This document shows, one piece after another, positions 46,251 through 55,295 of a DNA stretch of 64,000 nt. The position numbers and the translations under genes were made by a program. Source of the DNA: an uncultured Rhodobiaceae bacterium (GTDB taxonomy: Bacteria; Pseudomonadota; Alphaproteobacteria; Rhizobiales; TMED25); the NCBI GenBank assembly GCA_913045225.1, contig CAJWPC010000002.1:124001-188000 (forward strand). The letters run 5' to 3'. The notes beneath the pieces are model-generated. The model saw nothing but the letters and a program-made list of their open reading frames with translations, made no database searches and was not told the origin of the DNA. The stretch's first letter is position 1. Each line of letters opens with the position of its first letter.

Positions 46251-47282
46251 ATGAAATTTATTAATAAAATAAAAAATTATATTCCAGTCATAATTTTAAT
46301 TCTAACATATTCGCACGAGGCCAGATCAGATATAAATGTTGTGACCTCGATCAAACCACTTCACTCTATAGCTTCCAATATAATGGATGGGGTATCCGAG
46401 CCAACTTTACTTGTCGAGGGAACAACATCGCCACACAGTTATATTATGAAACCATCTCATGTTGAGGCTATCAATAATGCAGATTTGATTTTTTTTGTCA
46501 GCGATGAGCATCTAGAAACCTTCCTAGCAAAACCTCTTAGCAATATAAATAATAATGCTAAGATTGTTGATTTAATGGATAATGAAGACCTTTTTGTTTT
46601 GAAGTTTAGAGAAAAAAATATTTATCTGGGCGATGACCATGACGAACATGATGACCATGACCACCATGATGAAGGCAAGCATGCGAAACATGATGACCAT
46701 GACGAACATGATGACCATGACGAACATGATGACCATGACGAACATGGGCATCACGAGCATGCGCACGGTGAGTTTGATGTTCACATTTGGTTGGATCCAT
46801 TTAATGCAAAGGTTATTGCAAATAATATTGCAGAAGAGTTATCAAAATTGGACCCAGCGAATACATCAACTTACCAAAATAACAGAGATAAATTTTTGGA
46901 AAAGCTCAGTGATACAGAAGAAAAAATTAGCCAGCAACTTGATCACTATGTCAGCTATGTAACATTTCATGATGCATACCAATACTTTGAAAATAGATTT
47001 GATGTAGCGTCGAGTGGAGCATTGACCATAAATCCAGATGTCATGCCGGGAGCAAGACAGCTGAGTGATGTGAGGGAGTTAATGGCCGATAACGACATAC
47101 ACTGCATCTTCTCAGAACCACAGTTTAATCCTAAAGTTGTTGAGGTGATTGCAGAGGATACGAATACTAAAATGGGTATTCTTGATCCACTAGGAGCGAC
47201 AATTCCCCTTGGTAAAGACCATTATTTTGGAGTCCTTACAGATATCGCCGATAGCTTGGAGGATTGTGGTCACGATCATTAA
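46251..47282 (+). CDS. znuA: Zinc ABC transporter substrate-binding protein
   Basis: A 343-residue periplasmic protein with a signal peptide (about residues 1-26). Metal-site histidines are in IKPLHSIASNIM, TTSPHSYIMKPSH, GEFDVHIWLDP and YVTFHDAYQYFE. Between residues about 125 and 175 lies a histidine/aspartate-rich loop built largely of DDHDEH repeats, typical of ZnuA but unusually regular in DNA sequence. The C-terminus adds CGHDH. It captures Zn(II) for ZnuBC and lies divergent from znuC across a Zur-like site. Confidence 0.95.
   Translation: MKFINKIKNYIPVIILILTYSHEARSDINVVTSIKPLHSIASNIMDGVSEPTLLVEGTTSPHSYIMKPSHVEAINNADLIFFVSDEHLETFLAKPLSNINNNAKIVDLMDNEDLFVLKFREKNIYLGDDHDEHDDHDHHDEGKHAKHDDHDEHDDHDEHDDHDEHGHHEHAHGEFDVHIWLDPFNAKVIANNIAEELSKLDPANTSTYQNNRDKFLEKLSDTEEKISQQLDHYVSYVTFHDAYQYFENRFDVASSGALTINPDVMPGARQLSDVRELMADNDIHCIFSEPQFNPKVVEVIAEDTNTKMGILDPLGATIPLGKDHYFGVLTDIADSLEDCGHDH
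46632..46745 (+). repeat. 18-base tandem repeat inside znuA
   Basis: The unit GATGACCATGACGAACAT occurs exactly at 46632-46649, then three times without a gap at 46692-46745; a variant with three changes is at 46650-46667, and 24 unrelated bases separate the groups. Each unit encodes DDHDEH of the metal-binding loop. Identical copies imply recent expansion, so the loop length may vary between strains. Confidence 0.9.
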
Positions 47283-47309
47283 ATAGTTTCAATTTAAGAA
47301 AATATAAAG

Positions 47310-47345
47310 AATACACCGCTATGATTTAGCGGTGTATTTCTTTAT
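47310..47345 (+). terminator. Intrinsic terminator of znuA
   Basis: A perfect 12-base-pair stem (AATACACCGCTA with TAGCGGTGTATT) and a five-base loop lie 27 bases after the znuA stop, followed by a T-rich tract (TCTTTAT). This is the strongest terminator seen in the window. Confidence 0.85.
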
Positions 47346-47359
47346 AAAGGATAAATAAT

Positions 47360-47767
47360 ATGATTGAAAATTTTAATGGATTTTTTTATTTAATAATTTT
47401 TTTAATAGTTTTAGCAATGAATTCATTTTATGGATTTAATTGCCTTTTTCGAACTGAAAAATTCCTAGCAAAATATAATATTAGTATTGAGGCTTCATTT
47501 TTTTGTAGGTTTGCAGGAGCAATAATTTCCGCTGCCGTTCTTATGCAAATATATATTTTATTTCGGGGTACGGAGGCAACCTGGGCCTTCTTCAACTTTA
47601 TGTTTGTTGGTATGACATTAATTTCAGCGGCATCTTTTTATGGATTCGAAATAGATAAGCTTGGATTAACTGACGGATCCTCAAGGGAAGGTTATATCTC
47701 AACAGGTCTCCTAGCTTTGTTTTGGGCAATACTTTGCTTTGGGCTAGCAGATAAAATTTATATTTGA
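47360..47767 (+). CDS. Small four-helix membrane protein, unknown
   Basis: A 135-residue protein with four hydrophobic segments (about 8-28, 45-65, 72-92 and 112-132). Motifs are not recognisable beyond a loose resemblance to the DUF4345-type small membrane proteins. It starts 15 bases after the znuA terminator, so it probably depends on read-through or on its own promoter. The gene converges on the 455-residue unknown gene with a 29-base gap. Confidence 0.65.
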   Translation: MIENFNGFFYLIIFLIVLAMNSFYGFNCLFRTEKFLAKYNISIEASFFCRFAGAIISAAVLMQIYILFRGTEATWAFFNFMFVGMTLISAASFYGFEIDKLGLTDGSSREGYISTGLLALFWAILCFGLADKIYI

Positions 47768-47796
47768 ATAACCTTATTAGCGGCAAATAAGTTAAT

Positions 47797-49164
47797 TTAC
47801 TCAAATGGCTTTATGGCGTCTTTTAGTTTTTCATATCCCTCTATAAAACCTGGTCTATCTCCAGAATATATATTGTCAAACTTATTTAAAATTCCATCAA
47901 GCCATTTTTCTAATTCTTTATTTCCTGGATTTGCATCAAGATAAGCATCACGAATAAGCACAAAATGAATTCTTGGATCATAAGGTTTTTTAGATCCACC
48001 AACAGTCTCATCACCATCTAACAATCTAAGAAGCATCGCATCGGCAGATCCCAGAGTTTGCTCGTGAATGGGAGGCCCATCCATCCTGTACATGACAGAG
48101 GTCATATCACGACCATTCCCAGTTGTATAACCCATCTCATTCCACAAATAGTCCATATGCGCTTTAGAATTTAGCTTTTTAATAATCCTACTACCAAAAT
48201 ACCTTAGAGGATCAGAAACATCAGCTAGTAGATCAGTAAGTCTGTCACCATCTAAATCTGTTGAAAGAACAACTGTATCTTGGTGGTTAATCAAATCCCA
48301 AAGTAAAAGACCATAATTTGTATCCGCAATATGCTGTTCAATTTGACCCGACCATTCACTCATTCCGTCTTTGAAGTCAGGAGGCAGTAATGCAATGATT
48401 TTATCAACATTTTCCTTGTGCTCATCATACGCATTGACAGCCCATCTTCTACCAATTTTAAACTGTGTACCTTCAAGAAGCCATGTGAGCAGACCAGCAT
48501 TGATACCATCTTCCATTGCTTGTGTTGGTTTAAAGGCAACCCTTCCAAGTTTTTGTGTCTCATGCACCATTTTCAAGAAAAGCCTTGCAGCATAAGCCAT
48601 TTGAATTCCGGGTGTATTCATTTCAGAATGTATGATGCCGGTTTTTGGGTCTACATTAAATACACTTTTATCTTGTGAATAGGGCAGACAGGGCATGCAT
48701 CTCACAACAGTTATTGTTCCATACGGCCTTACGTTACAATATACACCTGCCTGAGTTCTCAACGGTGCGTTACCAGATTTTCCCATCACAACGACTTTTG
48801 ATCCATCAGGGTCTCTTACATAAGCATCACCAGCAGTCGACCATTTGATAGAAGTAATAGGCATATTTCCAAACCAGCTGAGTGGAGCAAGTTTGAGATC
48901 ATGTCTTATTTGTGACCACATCGGAAGCGCATAAAATGGAAGACCAAGGACATCGATTGCTGCAATTGTTCCAAGGAGCGCAAAGGCATCGGTTAGTGAA
49001 TGTGCAATAGGATTTATTTTAATATTGTGGTTACCACCTTTCCAAACAATTGCATCTGGGTAACCATTCGGTCTCATATCTGATTTTTCGTAAATATTAT
49101 CAAAGATTTGCTGAAGATCTCCGCCAGCAGCTTCTGTTTTTGCAATTTTTAATAGATCAATCAT
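47797..49164 (-). CDS. Conserved-looking 455-residue cytoplasmic protein, family not recognised
   Basis: An intact, well-formed reading frame of 455 residues with no signal peptide or clear membrane helix. It is rich in aromatic and Gly/Pro-containing blocks, such as PFYALPMWSQIRHDL, APLSWFGNMP and RMDGPPIHEQTLGSADAM. A cysteine-rich stretch (YCNVRPYGTITVVRCMPCLP, near residues 142-161) could bind a metal. I cannot place it in a known family. A ribosome-binding AAGG lies near the ATG, and a perfect 12-base palindrome with Zur-like half-sites is about 55 bases upstream. Confidence 0.7.
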   Translation of the reverse strand: MIDLLKIAKTEAAGGDLQQIFDNIYEKSDMRPNGYPDAIVWKGGNHNIKINPIAHSLTDAFALLGTIAAIDVLGLPFYALPMWSQIRHDLKLAPLSWFGNMPITSIKWSTAGDAYVRDPDGSKVVVMGKSGNAPLRTQAGVYCNVRPYGTITVVRCMPCLPYSQDKSVFNVDPKTGIIHSEMNTPGIQMAYAARLFLKMVHETQKLGRVAFKPTQAMEDGINAGLLTWLLEGTQFKIGRRWAVNAYDEHKENVDKIIALLPPDFKDGMSEWSGQIEQHIADTNYGLLLWDLINHQDTVVLSTDLDGDRLTDLLADVSDPLRYFGSRIIKKLNSKAHMDYLWNEMGYTTGNGRDMTSVMYRMDGPPIHEQTLGSADAMLLRLLDGDETVGGSKKPYDPRIHFVLIRDAYLDANPGNKELEKWLDGILNKFDNIYSGDRPGFIEGYEKLKDAIKPFE

Positions 49165-49218
49165 TTGGTACCTTAATGTTTTGTGTGGACAAGATTTAAT
49201 ATGTAAATTTCGTTATAT

Positions 49219-49230
49219 TTGTTATAACAA
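49219..49230. promoter_or_regulatory. Perfect palindrome upstream of the unknown 455-residue gene
   Basis: TTGTTATAACAA is a perfect 12-base palindrome within a larger GTTATA-N5-TATAAC arrangement (49212-49228). It lies in the divergent region between the unknown gene and trmJ. The half-sites resemble those of the znu operator, but the spacing differs, so a Zur link is only a possibility. Confidence 0.4.
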
Positions 49231-49284
49231 TAGATAAAAACAGGTCAATATCTAAATATTCAAATTATAAATAAAATAAGCTAA

Positions 49285-50082
49285 ATGCCAAAAAAAATAA
49301 CTAAAATTTCGCAAAAGATGCAAAAACAACAAAATGATCCGGTGATTATACTAGCAAACCCACAGTTAGGTTATAATATTGGTGCTGTTGCACGAGTTAT
49401 GGCGAATTTTGATTTATATAAACTGCGACTTGTGAATCCAAGGGATGGTTGGTTAGCCGATGAAACTTATAGCTCTGCATCAGGTGCATCTGGAATTCTA
49501 GATCATTCAGGTATTTTTAATAATGTTAGTGAGTCCATTTGTGACCTCGACTGTGTTTATGCAACAACAGCGCGAAGAAGGGATATGATCAAAGAGGTCT
49601 TGAGCCCGAAATCTGCTGCAAAAGATATGAGAACCAGAATTAAAAATGGTCAAAAAATTGGGTTGTTATTCGGAGGAGAAAAATCAGGACTTTCAAATGA
49701 TGAGCTGAGCTATGCTGATACAATTATAACAGCACCCGTTAATCCAGAATTTGCATCCTTAAATCTAGCTCAAGCAGTTTGTGTTATTGCTTATGAGTTT
49801 TATTCAGGTATTACAAAAGGGGAACTTGGTAGGGTCACAGAAAGTGATAAGGGTAGGACTGAAGGGTTACCTTTAGAAAAGACCCGAGGTGCAAATAAGA
49901 ATGAATATATTCGTTTTATTGAATTTCTTGAGAAAACTCTCGATGAAAAGGGTTTCTTCCATCCGGTTGAGAAAAAAAATATGATGCTAAACAATATAAA
50001 AGCCATGTTTCAGAGGCAAAATCTTACACAGAAAGATATCAAAATTTTGTTTGGAATCTTCAAGCATCTAATAGATGAATAA
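49285..50082 (+). CDS. tRNA/rRNA 2'-O-methyltransferase, TrmJ-like (SpoU/SPOUT family)
   Basis: A 265-residue SPOUT methyltransferase. Motif 1 is ILANPQLGYNIGAVARVMAN, motif 2 is LLFGGEKSGLSNDEL, and motif 3 is APVNPEFASLNLAQAVCVIAYE, which together bind S-adenosylmethionine in the knot. The form fits TrmJ, which methylates the ribose at tRNA position 32. A short C-terminal helical extension follows. Its gene ends upstream of rpsD with a 139-base gap. Confidence 0.87.
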   Translation: MPKKITKISQKMQKQQNDPVIILANPQLGYNIGAVARVMANFDLYKLRLVNPRDGWLADETYSSASGASGILDHSGIFNNVSESICDLDCVYATTARRRDMIKEVLSPKSAAKDMRTRIKNGQKIGLLFGGEKSGLSNDELSYADTIITAPVNPEFASLNLAQAVCVIAYEFYSGITKGELGRVTESDKGRTEGLPLEKTRGANKNEYIRFIEFLEKTLDEKGFFHPVEKKNMMLNNIKAMFQRQNLTQKDIKILFGIFKHLIDE

Positions 50083-50099
50083 AATTTTAGAACTTGGTG

Positions 50100-50134
50100 T
50101 TGACACAAATACCCATAGATTGTAGAGATATTAT
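50100..50134 (+). promoter_or_regulatory. Candidate rpsD promoter
   Basis: A perfect TTGACA (50100-50105) follows the trmJ-like gene. The best-spaced -10 (TAGAGA, 50123-50128) is weak; TATTAT at 50129-50134 is nearer consensus but spaced 23 bases. The -35 hexamer is the main evidence. Confidence 0.45.
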
Positions 50135-50221
50135 GTATTTTAACCCGCGAGATTGATTTTATATCAAGTTTTCTGTCAGCATAATTTGCTTAGGAGGGCG
50201 GATCCACAAGGAGGATTTAGA

Positions 50222-50839
50222 ATGACAAAAAGAATTAAAGCCAAGTATAAGATTGATCGTAGGCTTGGAGAGAATATTTGGGGTAGGCCCAAAAGCCCTG
50301 TAAATAGGAGAAGTTATGCCCCTGGTGAGCATGGGCAAAGAAGGCAGGGAAAACCATCCGACTACGGACTTCAATTACGTGCCAAGCAAAAATTAAAAGG
50401 TTACTATGGAAACCTTACAGAGAAGCAGTTTAAGGCTTGCTATAAAGAGGCTGTGCGCGTCAAAGGTGATACAGGCGAAAACCTTATAGGGCTATTGGAG
50501 AGAAGGCTGGACACGGTTGTTTACAGATCTAAGGTGGTTCCCACTGTCTTCGCTGCAAGGCAATTCATAAATCACGGCCATGTAATGGTAAATGGTAAAA
50601 AAACAAACATAGGTAGCTACCGACTAAAGGTTGGTGACGTTGTGGAAGTCCGTGAGAAGTCAAGGACAATGCCAATGGTTATGCAGTCTGTTGAGAGCCA
50701 AGAAAGAGACGTACCAGAATATATAAATTTTGATGAGAACAACTTTAAAATTGAGATAAAAAGAATACCAGCACTGGATGATGTTCCTTACCCAGTTCAA
50801 ATGGAGCCGAATTTAGTTATCGAGTTCTATTCGAGATAG
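50222..50839 (+). CDS. rpsD: 30S ribosomal protein S4
   Basis: A protein of 205 residues. The ATG at 50222 is chosen because it follows an AGGAGG ribosome binding site by seven bases and gives the standard start [21 protein letters not shown]. The RNA-binding S4 domain contains [27 protein letters not shown], and the C-terminus [11 protein letters not shown] is typical. It binds 16S rRNA early in 30S assembly. Its stop abuts, with no gap, the stop of the convergent grxD. Confidence 0.96.
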   Translation: MTKRIKAKYKIDRRLGENIWGRPKSPVNRRSYAPGEHGQRRQGKPSDYGLQLRAKQKLKGYYGNLTEKQFKACYKEAVRVKGDTGENLIGLLERRLDTVVYRSKVVPTVFAARQFINHGHVMVNGKKTNIGSYRLKVGDVVEVREKSRTMPMVMQSVESQERDVPEYINFDENNFKIEIKRIPALDDVPYPVQMEPNLVIEFYSR

Positions 50840-51169
50840 TCAGTTTGTTGCAATACCCTTATCTTTGAGAAATTCTTTAAGTTCATTTTCTTCGAACATT
50901 TCTCTGACAATGTCGGCACCACCAATGAATTCATTTTTTACATAAAGTTGTGGTATGGTTGGCCAGTTAGTATATTCTTTTATACCATTTCTAATTGATT
51001 CATTTTCCAAAACATTGACTGATGAGAATTCAATACCCAGATAATTGAGTATTTGCACCACTTGACTTGAGAAGCCGCATTGCGGTGTTTCAGGGGTTCC
51101 TTTCATAAATAATACAACATCATTTGATGTTATTTTTTTACTTATCCAATCGTTAATATTTTCGTCCAT
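50840..51169 (-). CDS. grxD: Monothiol glutaredoxin, Grx4 family
   Basis: A 109-residue CGFS-type glutaredoxin (MKGTPETPQCGFSSQVVQIL), with the TVP-like cis-Pro region WPTIPQLYVKNEFIGGADI. It binds a glutathione-ligated [2Fe-2S] cluster and works with BolA, whose gene is ten bases upstream, in iron-sulfur transfer or iron sensing. It is the last gene of the purine operon, an arrangement common in alphaproteobacteria. Confidence 0.94.
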   Translation of the reverse strand: MDENINDWISKKITSNDVVLFMKGTPETPQCGFSSQVVQILNYLGIEFSSVNVLENESIRNGIKEYTNWPTIPQLYVKNEFIGGADIVREMFEENELKEFLKDKGIATN

Positions 51170-51179
51170 TTTATCCTCG

Positions 51180-51410
51180 CTATGTAGATATTGTTTTTAC
51201 TTGGAGTGCATGAAGCTTATTACCCATTTTTTCTTCCAATGCATTATATACAATTTGATGCTGTTCAATGCGCGTTTTACCTCTAAATACATCAGATTTT
51301 ACAATAATAGAAAAGTGGTTATCATCACCGGCTAAGTCCTTAATTTCAATTTCTGAATTAGGTATTGCTTTCTTTACTAGCGACTCCAGTTCAGTCAATT
51401 TCATGCTCAT
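51180..51410 (-). CDS. bolA: BolA-family protein
   Basis: A 76-residue BolA-fold protein with the class motif FRGKTRIEQHQIVYNALEEKM, whose histidine and neighbouring positions would coordinate the Grx-BolA cluster. A second ATG two codons inside (51404) is an alternative start. The grxD gene follows directly. Together they form the usual GrxD-BolA pair. Confidence 0.92.
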   Translation of the reverse strand: MSMKLTELESLVKKAIPNSEIEIKDLAGDDNHFSIIVKSDVFRGKTRIEQHQIVYNALEEKMGNKLHALQVKTIST

Positions 51411-51417
51411 TTTCTTA

Positions 51418-53592
51418 CTAGGCCATATTATTCATTACAGATGGGATCAGGCTTTCATATGCGTCCCTGATTTCATTACTAGATATAATAATACTATCAT
51501 TAATTTTCAATTGCGATGAGGTGATGCATCCAATTAGCTCATATTTGACTCCTCGCTTTTTCATTTTCTTTTCAAATATACTCTCAAGCTCTGGCGAGAT
51601 AGTTATAATATACCTTGATTGATCTTCGCCAAAAAGCTCACCAATCATTTTATTATTATCAACTATATTAATTGTTGCGCCTTTTTCATCCATCATAATC
51701 ATTTCGCATATCGTAACTATCATGCCGCCATCTGATATATCATGACAAGATGTGATAATTTTTTCTTGGATTAGCTCTAGTACTCCATTTCCGTTTAGTT
51801 TTTCTTGATATAGATCTATTTCTGGTGGGTCAATCGACGATTCACCATTGTAGACTTCTTCGAGGGTTGAACAGCTCAGATGCGAACCCTTTTTCCCAAT
51901 CATATAGATTGAGTCACCAATATTTAGAGAACCAAAATTATCCAATACACCAATATTTTCTACAAGACCAACGCCTCCTATTGTTGGTGTATTTTTTATT
52001 GCATCGCCATTTGTTTCATTATACAGAGATACATTGCCTGAGACTACAGGAAAGTCTAGTGCAATTGATGCATCTCTGATGCCTTCAATAGTTTCAACAA
52101 AGTCATTCATTATTTCAGGTTTTTCTGGATTTCCAAAATTAAGGCAATTAGTTATTGCGAGGGGCTTAGCACCCATCGAAATGATATTACGCCAACACTC
52201 AGCAACTGCTTGCATAGCACCTTTTTTAGCATCCGCATGACAGTATCTTGGGTTCACATCGCATGACATTGCTATTGCCTTTTCTGTATTTTCAATTCGA
52301 ACAAGACCAGCATCTCCACCTGCATCATTTAGTGTGTTTGCCATTATTGTTCTATCATATTGCTCCCAGATCCATTTTTTTGAACATATATTTGGTGAGT
52401 TCAGCATTTTTAGGATTGCATCTTTTGGTTTAATACCTGGAAGTGGTTGAGGTTTTTGATTTCGTTTATTTTTTTTAATTTTTTCTCTCTTATACATTGG
52501 TGCGTTATCTGTAAGAAATTTGATTGGAATATCTGCTTCAATCATTCCATTGTGCAAAACGACAATATTATTTGTTTCAGTGATCTTTCCAACAATAGCA
52601 AAATCAACATCCCATTTTTCGAAAACCTCTTTGGCGATTTCAGTTTTTTCTGGCTTGAGCACCATCAGCATCCTCTCTTGGCTTTCGGACAACATCATTT
52701 CATAAGCTGTAAGATTTTGTTGTCTGGTCGGTATATAATCTAAATTTAATTCAATACCAACCTTTCCTTTATCAGCCATTTCCACAGATGATGAGGTAAG
52801 TCCTGCTGCGCCCATGTCCTGTATTGATATGATCGCGTCTTTTTGCATAAGCTCTAGGCACGCCTCAAGCAGAAGCTTTTCAGCATATGGATCACCAACC
52901 TGAACTGTCGGCCTGTTTTTTTCTGACTCGTCATCAAACTCCCCCGAAGCCATCGTTGCACCGTGAATACCATCACGGCCCGTCTTTGCACCGACATACA
53001 CAACTGGGTTTCCCACTCCGGAGGCTTTTGAATAAAATATTTTATCTTTCGTGGTTAATCCAACACACATGGCATTTACAAGGTTATTTCCATTATATGA
53101 GCTATCAAAGCCTGTTTCACCTGCAATTGTTGGTATCCCAACACAGTTTCCATACCCTCCAATGCCAGCGACGACGCCAGAGAGTAAAAACTTTGTTTTT
53201 GGATGCGTTAATTCACCAAATCTGATCGAATTTAGAAGTGCAATAGGACGGGCGCCCATTGTAAACACATCACGCATAATTCCACCAACTCCTGTTGCTG
53301 CACCCTGGTATGGTTCGATAAAAGACGGATGATTATGACTTTCCATCTTGAAAATTATCGCTTGGTTGTCACCAATATCAACTACACCTGCATTCTCACC
53401 AGGACCTTGTATAACTTGTATTCCTTCTGTATGTAATTTTTTAAGCCAATGTCGAGAAGATTTATATGAACAATGTTCTGACCACATTACTGAAAATATA
53501 CCAATTTCAGTGTGACTGGGATCTCTTCCAAGATAATTTAATAGTAACTCTTTTTCCTCTTTATTTATACTGTGAGATTCATATATATCCAT
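51418..53592 (-). CDS. purL: Phosphoribosylformylglycinamidine synthase subunit II
   Basis: A 724-residue small-type PurL, the ATP-dependent synthetase of a PurLQS complex. Visible blocks are [38 protein letters not shown] (ATP site) and GDAGLVRIE, then the repeat of the same fold. It converts FGAR to FGAM in purine synthesis, using ammonia from PurQ. The order PurS, PurQ, PurL in the same transcript matches the three-protein form. Confidence 0.96.
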   Translation of the reverse strand: MDIYESHSINKEEKELLLNYLGRDPSHTEIGIFSVMWSEHCSYKSSRHWLKKLHTEGIQVIQGPGENAGVVDIGDNQAIIFKMESHNHPSFIEPYQGAATGVGGIMRDVFTMGARPIALLNSIRFGELTHPKTKFLLSGVVAGIGGYGNCVGIPTIAGETGFDSSYNGNNLVNAMCVGLTTKDKIFYSKASGVGNPVVYVGAKTGRDGIHGATMASGEFDDESEKNRPTVQVGDPYAEKLLLEACLELMQKDAIISIQDMGAAGLTSSSVEMADKGKVGIELNLDYIPTRQQNLTAYEMMLSESQERMLMVLKPEKTEIAKEVFEKWDVDFAIVGKITETNNIVVLHNGMIEADIPIKFLTDNAPMYKREKIKKNKRNQKPQPLPGIKPKDAILKMLNSPNICSKKWIWEQYDRTIMANTLNDAGGDAGLVRIENTEKAIAMSCDVNPRYCHADAKKGAMQAVAECWRNIISMGAKPLAITNCLNFGNPEKPEIMNDFVETIEGIRDASIALDFPVVSGNVSLYNETNGDAIKNTPTIGGVGLVENIGVLDNFGSLNIGDSIYMIGKKGSHLSCSTLEEVYNGESSIDPPEIDLYQEKLNGNGVLELIQEKIITSCHDISDGGMIVTICEMIMMDEKGATINIVDNNKMIGELFGEDQSRYIITISPELESIFEKKMKKRGVKYELIGCITSSQLKINDSIIISSNEIRDAYESLIPSVMNNMA

Positions 53593-53602
53593 TTGTTACC
53601 AA

Positions 53603-54268
53603 TCAAGTTGAATAAAAATTTAGCGCAGATTCGAATATTCGTGATCCATCGTTTGTACCTGTTTTTATATCGACTGCTCTTTCTGGATGTGGCATAAGAC
53701 CTAATATATTTAAATTTTTGTTATACAAACCAGCTATATTGTTTAAAGATCCATTGATAGGATTTAGATAACGTAACGCGACTTGGTTGTTATCTTCAAT
53801 TGAGTTAAGCGTATCTTGATCAGCAAAAAAATTACCATCATGATGTGCAATAGGTATATTTACGACCTCATCAGTTTGATATTTTGAGGTAAAAAAAGTA
53901 TCATTTCTATTAATTTTGAGTTCAACATTTTTTGATATGAATTTTAATGAACTATTTTTCAAAAGAGATCCTGGTAACAGTTTTCTCTCGGTCAGGATTT
54001 GGAAGCCATTGCAAATACCAATTATGTAAACACCCTGATTTCCTCTTAATTCAAGATCATCCATTATCGGTTCACGTGCTGCAATTGCGCCAGATCTCAG
54101 ATAATCACCATAGGAAAATCCACCAGGTATAATTATCAAATCTGATTTTGGAATTTTATCGTCTTTGCAGGAAATTATTTTTGGTATGATGCCAAGAACT
54201 TTTTTTACAGCATTTGCTGTATCTAAATCACAATTAGTTCCAGGAAAGCGAATTATTGTTACATTCAT
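53603..54268 (-). CDS. purQ: Phosphoribosylformylglycinamidine synthase, glutaminase subunit
   Basis: A 221-residue class I glutamine amidotransferase. The nucleophile Cys is in GVYIIGICNGFQIL, the catalytic His and Glu are in LMPHPERAVD, and FPGTNCDLDTANAV is typical of PurQ's start. It releases ammonia from glutamine for PurL. purS lies one base upstream and purL ten bases downstream. Confidence 0.96.
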   Translation of the reverse strand: MNVTIIRFPGTNCDLDTANAVKKVLGIIPKIISCKDDKIPKSDLIIIPGGFSYGDYLRSGAIAAREPIMDDLELRGNQGVYIIGICNGFQILTERKLLPGSLLKNSSLKFISKNVELKINRNDTFFTSKYQTDEVVNIPIAHHDGNFFADQDTLNSIEDNNQVALRYLNPINGSLNNIAGLYNKNLNILGLMPHPERAVDIKTGTNDGSRIFESALNFYST

Positions 54269-54269
54269 A

Positions 54270-54509
54270 CTAACTAATTTCTATTGAATATTCCTCGATA
54301 ACAGTATTTGCAAGGAGAGACTTGGTGATTTTCTCAATTTTTTCTTCAGCTTCATCTTTGTTTTTAGCCTCAATATCCATTTCAATCAGCTTTCCCTGTC
54401 GGATGTTATTTATATTATTCTCACCAAGATTTTTCAGTGCATTCTCAATCGCTTGCCCTTGGGGATCTAATACTTCAGCTTTTAGTCTTATGTAAACGAT
54501 TGCTCTCAT
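54270..54509 (-). CDS. purS: Phosphoribosylformylglycinamidine synthase subunit PurS
   Basis: A 79-residue protein with the PurS pattern VYIRLKAEVLDPQGQAIENAL and EMDIEAKNKDEAEEK. It bridges PurQ and PurL in the FGAM synthase complex. The gene is separated from purC by two bases and from purQ by one. Confidence 0.95.
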   Translation of the reverse strand: MRAIVYIRLKAEVLDPQGQAIENALKNLGENNINNIRQGKLIEMDIEAKNKDEAEEKIEKITKSLLANTVIEEYSIEIS

Positions 54510-54511
54510 AG

Positions 54512-55276
54512 TTATCCTTTTACAAGCGTTGGTTTCTTATTTTTTGATGTACCATTTTGCGTCAATAATCCCATCCTTTTTGCAACTTCATTATACCCAT
54601 CTAACAAATATCCTGAGTTCTCTCGATAAACGTCCTTATCCATTTTTTGTTTTGTTTGTGAGTCCCATAGCCTGCATGAGTCAGGACTAATTTCGTCGGC
54701 TAAGACCACAAATATCTCATCGTTTTTATACAATCGTCCAAACTCAATTTTAAAGTCAACTAACTGTATTTTTATTGCAGAAAAATATCCTGCCAGGAAG
54801 TCGTTTATTCTGAGAGCTAGTGATGTAATTTCATCTAATTCATTTTGGCTTGCCCAGCCAAATGTTATGATATGTTCTTCGCTAACCAGAGGATCTTGCA
54901 ATGCATCATCTTTATAGTAAAATTCGACAATTGTTCTGTTAAGTTTTTCACCACTTGGAATACCTAGCCGCTTCGTAAGTGAACCCGCTGCTATGTTTCT
55001 GATCACAACTTCTAATGGAATTATCTCAACCTCATTAATGAGCTGCTCTCTCATATTAAGCCTTTTGATAAAGTGATGAGGTATATCAATAGATGATAGA
55101 AGTGTAAACAAATGTTCAGAGATACGGTTATTTATAACCCCCTTACCTTCAAAAACATCCATTTTCTCATTATTATTTGCGGTTGCATCATCTTTGAAGT
55201 GCTGAATTAATGTCCCAGGCTCTGGACCTTTATACAAAATTTTGGCCTTTCCCTCATAAATTTTATTTTTTTTCAT
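54512..55276 (-). CDS. purC: SAICAR synthase
   Basis: An enzyme of 254 residues from the ATG at 55276, which gives the standard start [14 protein letters not shown]; upstream in-frame starts would run into the purB end. The ATP/CAIR region [14 protein letters not shown], and the catalytic [20 protein letters not shown] and [14 protein letters not shown], are conserved. It joins aspartate to CAIR in purine synthesis. It follows purB by 19 bases. Confidence 0.96.
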   Translation of the reverse strand: MKKNKIYEGKAKILYKGPEPGTLIQHFKDDATANNNEKMDVFEGKGVINNRISEHLFTLLSSIDIPHHFIKRLNMREQLINEVEIIPLEVVIRNIAAGSLTKRLGIPSGEKLNRTIVEFYYKDDALQDPLVSEEHIITFGWASQNELDEITSLALRINDFLAGYFSAIKIQLVDFKIEFGRLYKNDEIFVVLADEISPDSCRLWDSQTKQKMDKDVYRENSGYLLDGYNEVAKRMGLLTQNGTSKNKKPTLVKG

Positions 55277-55295
55277 TACGAAGCCCGTATTTTTA

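Noticed and set aside
46632-46745. CRISPR-like repeat array
   Set aside because: The units are adjacent, coding, without spacers, and lie inside znuA.
46572-46962. Long open frames on both strands across the znuA repeats (Met/Thr-rich or His/Val-rich proteins)
   Set aside because: They are byproducts of the 18-base repeat read in other frames; the znuA frame has the signal peptide and metal ligands.
50153-50221. Longer rpsD start
   Set aside because: The AGGAGG ribosome binding site and the family start both point to 50222.
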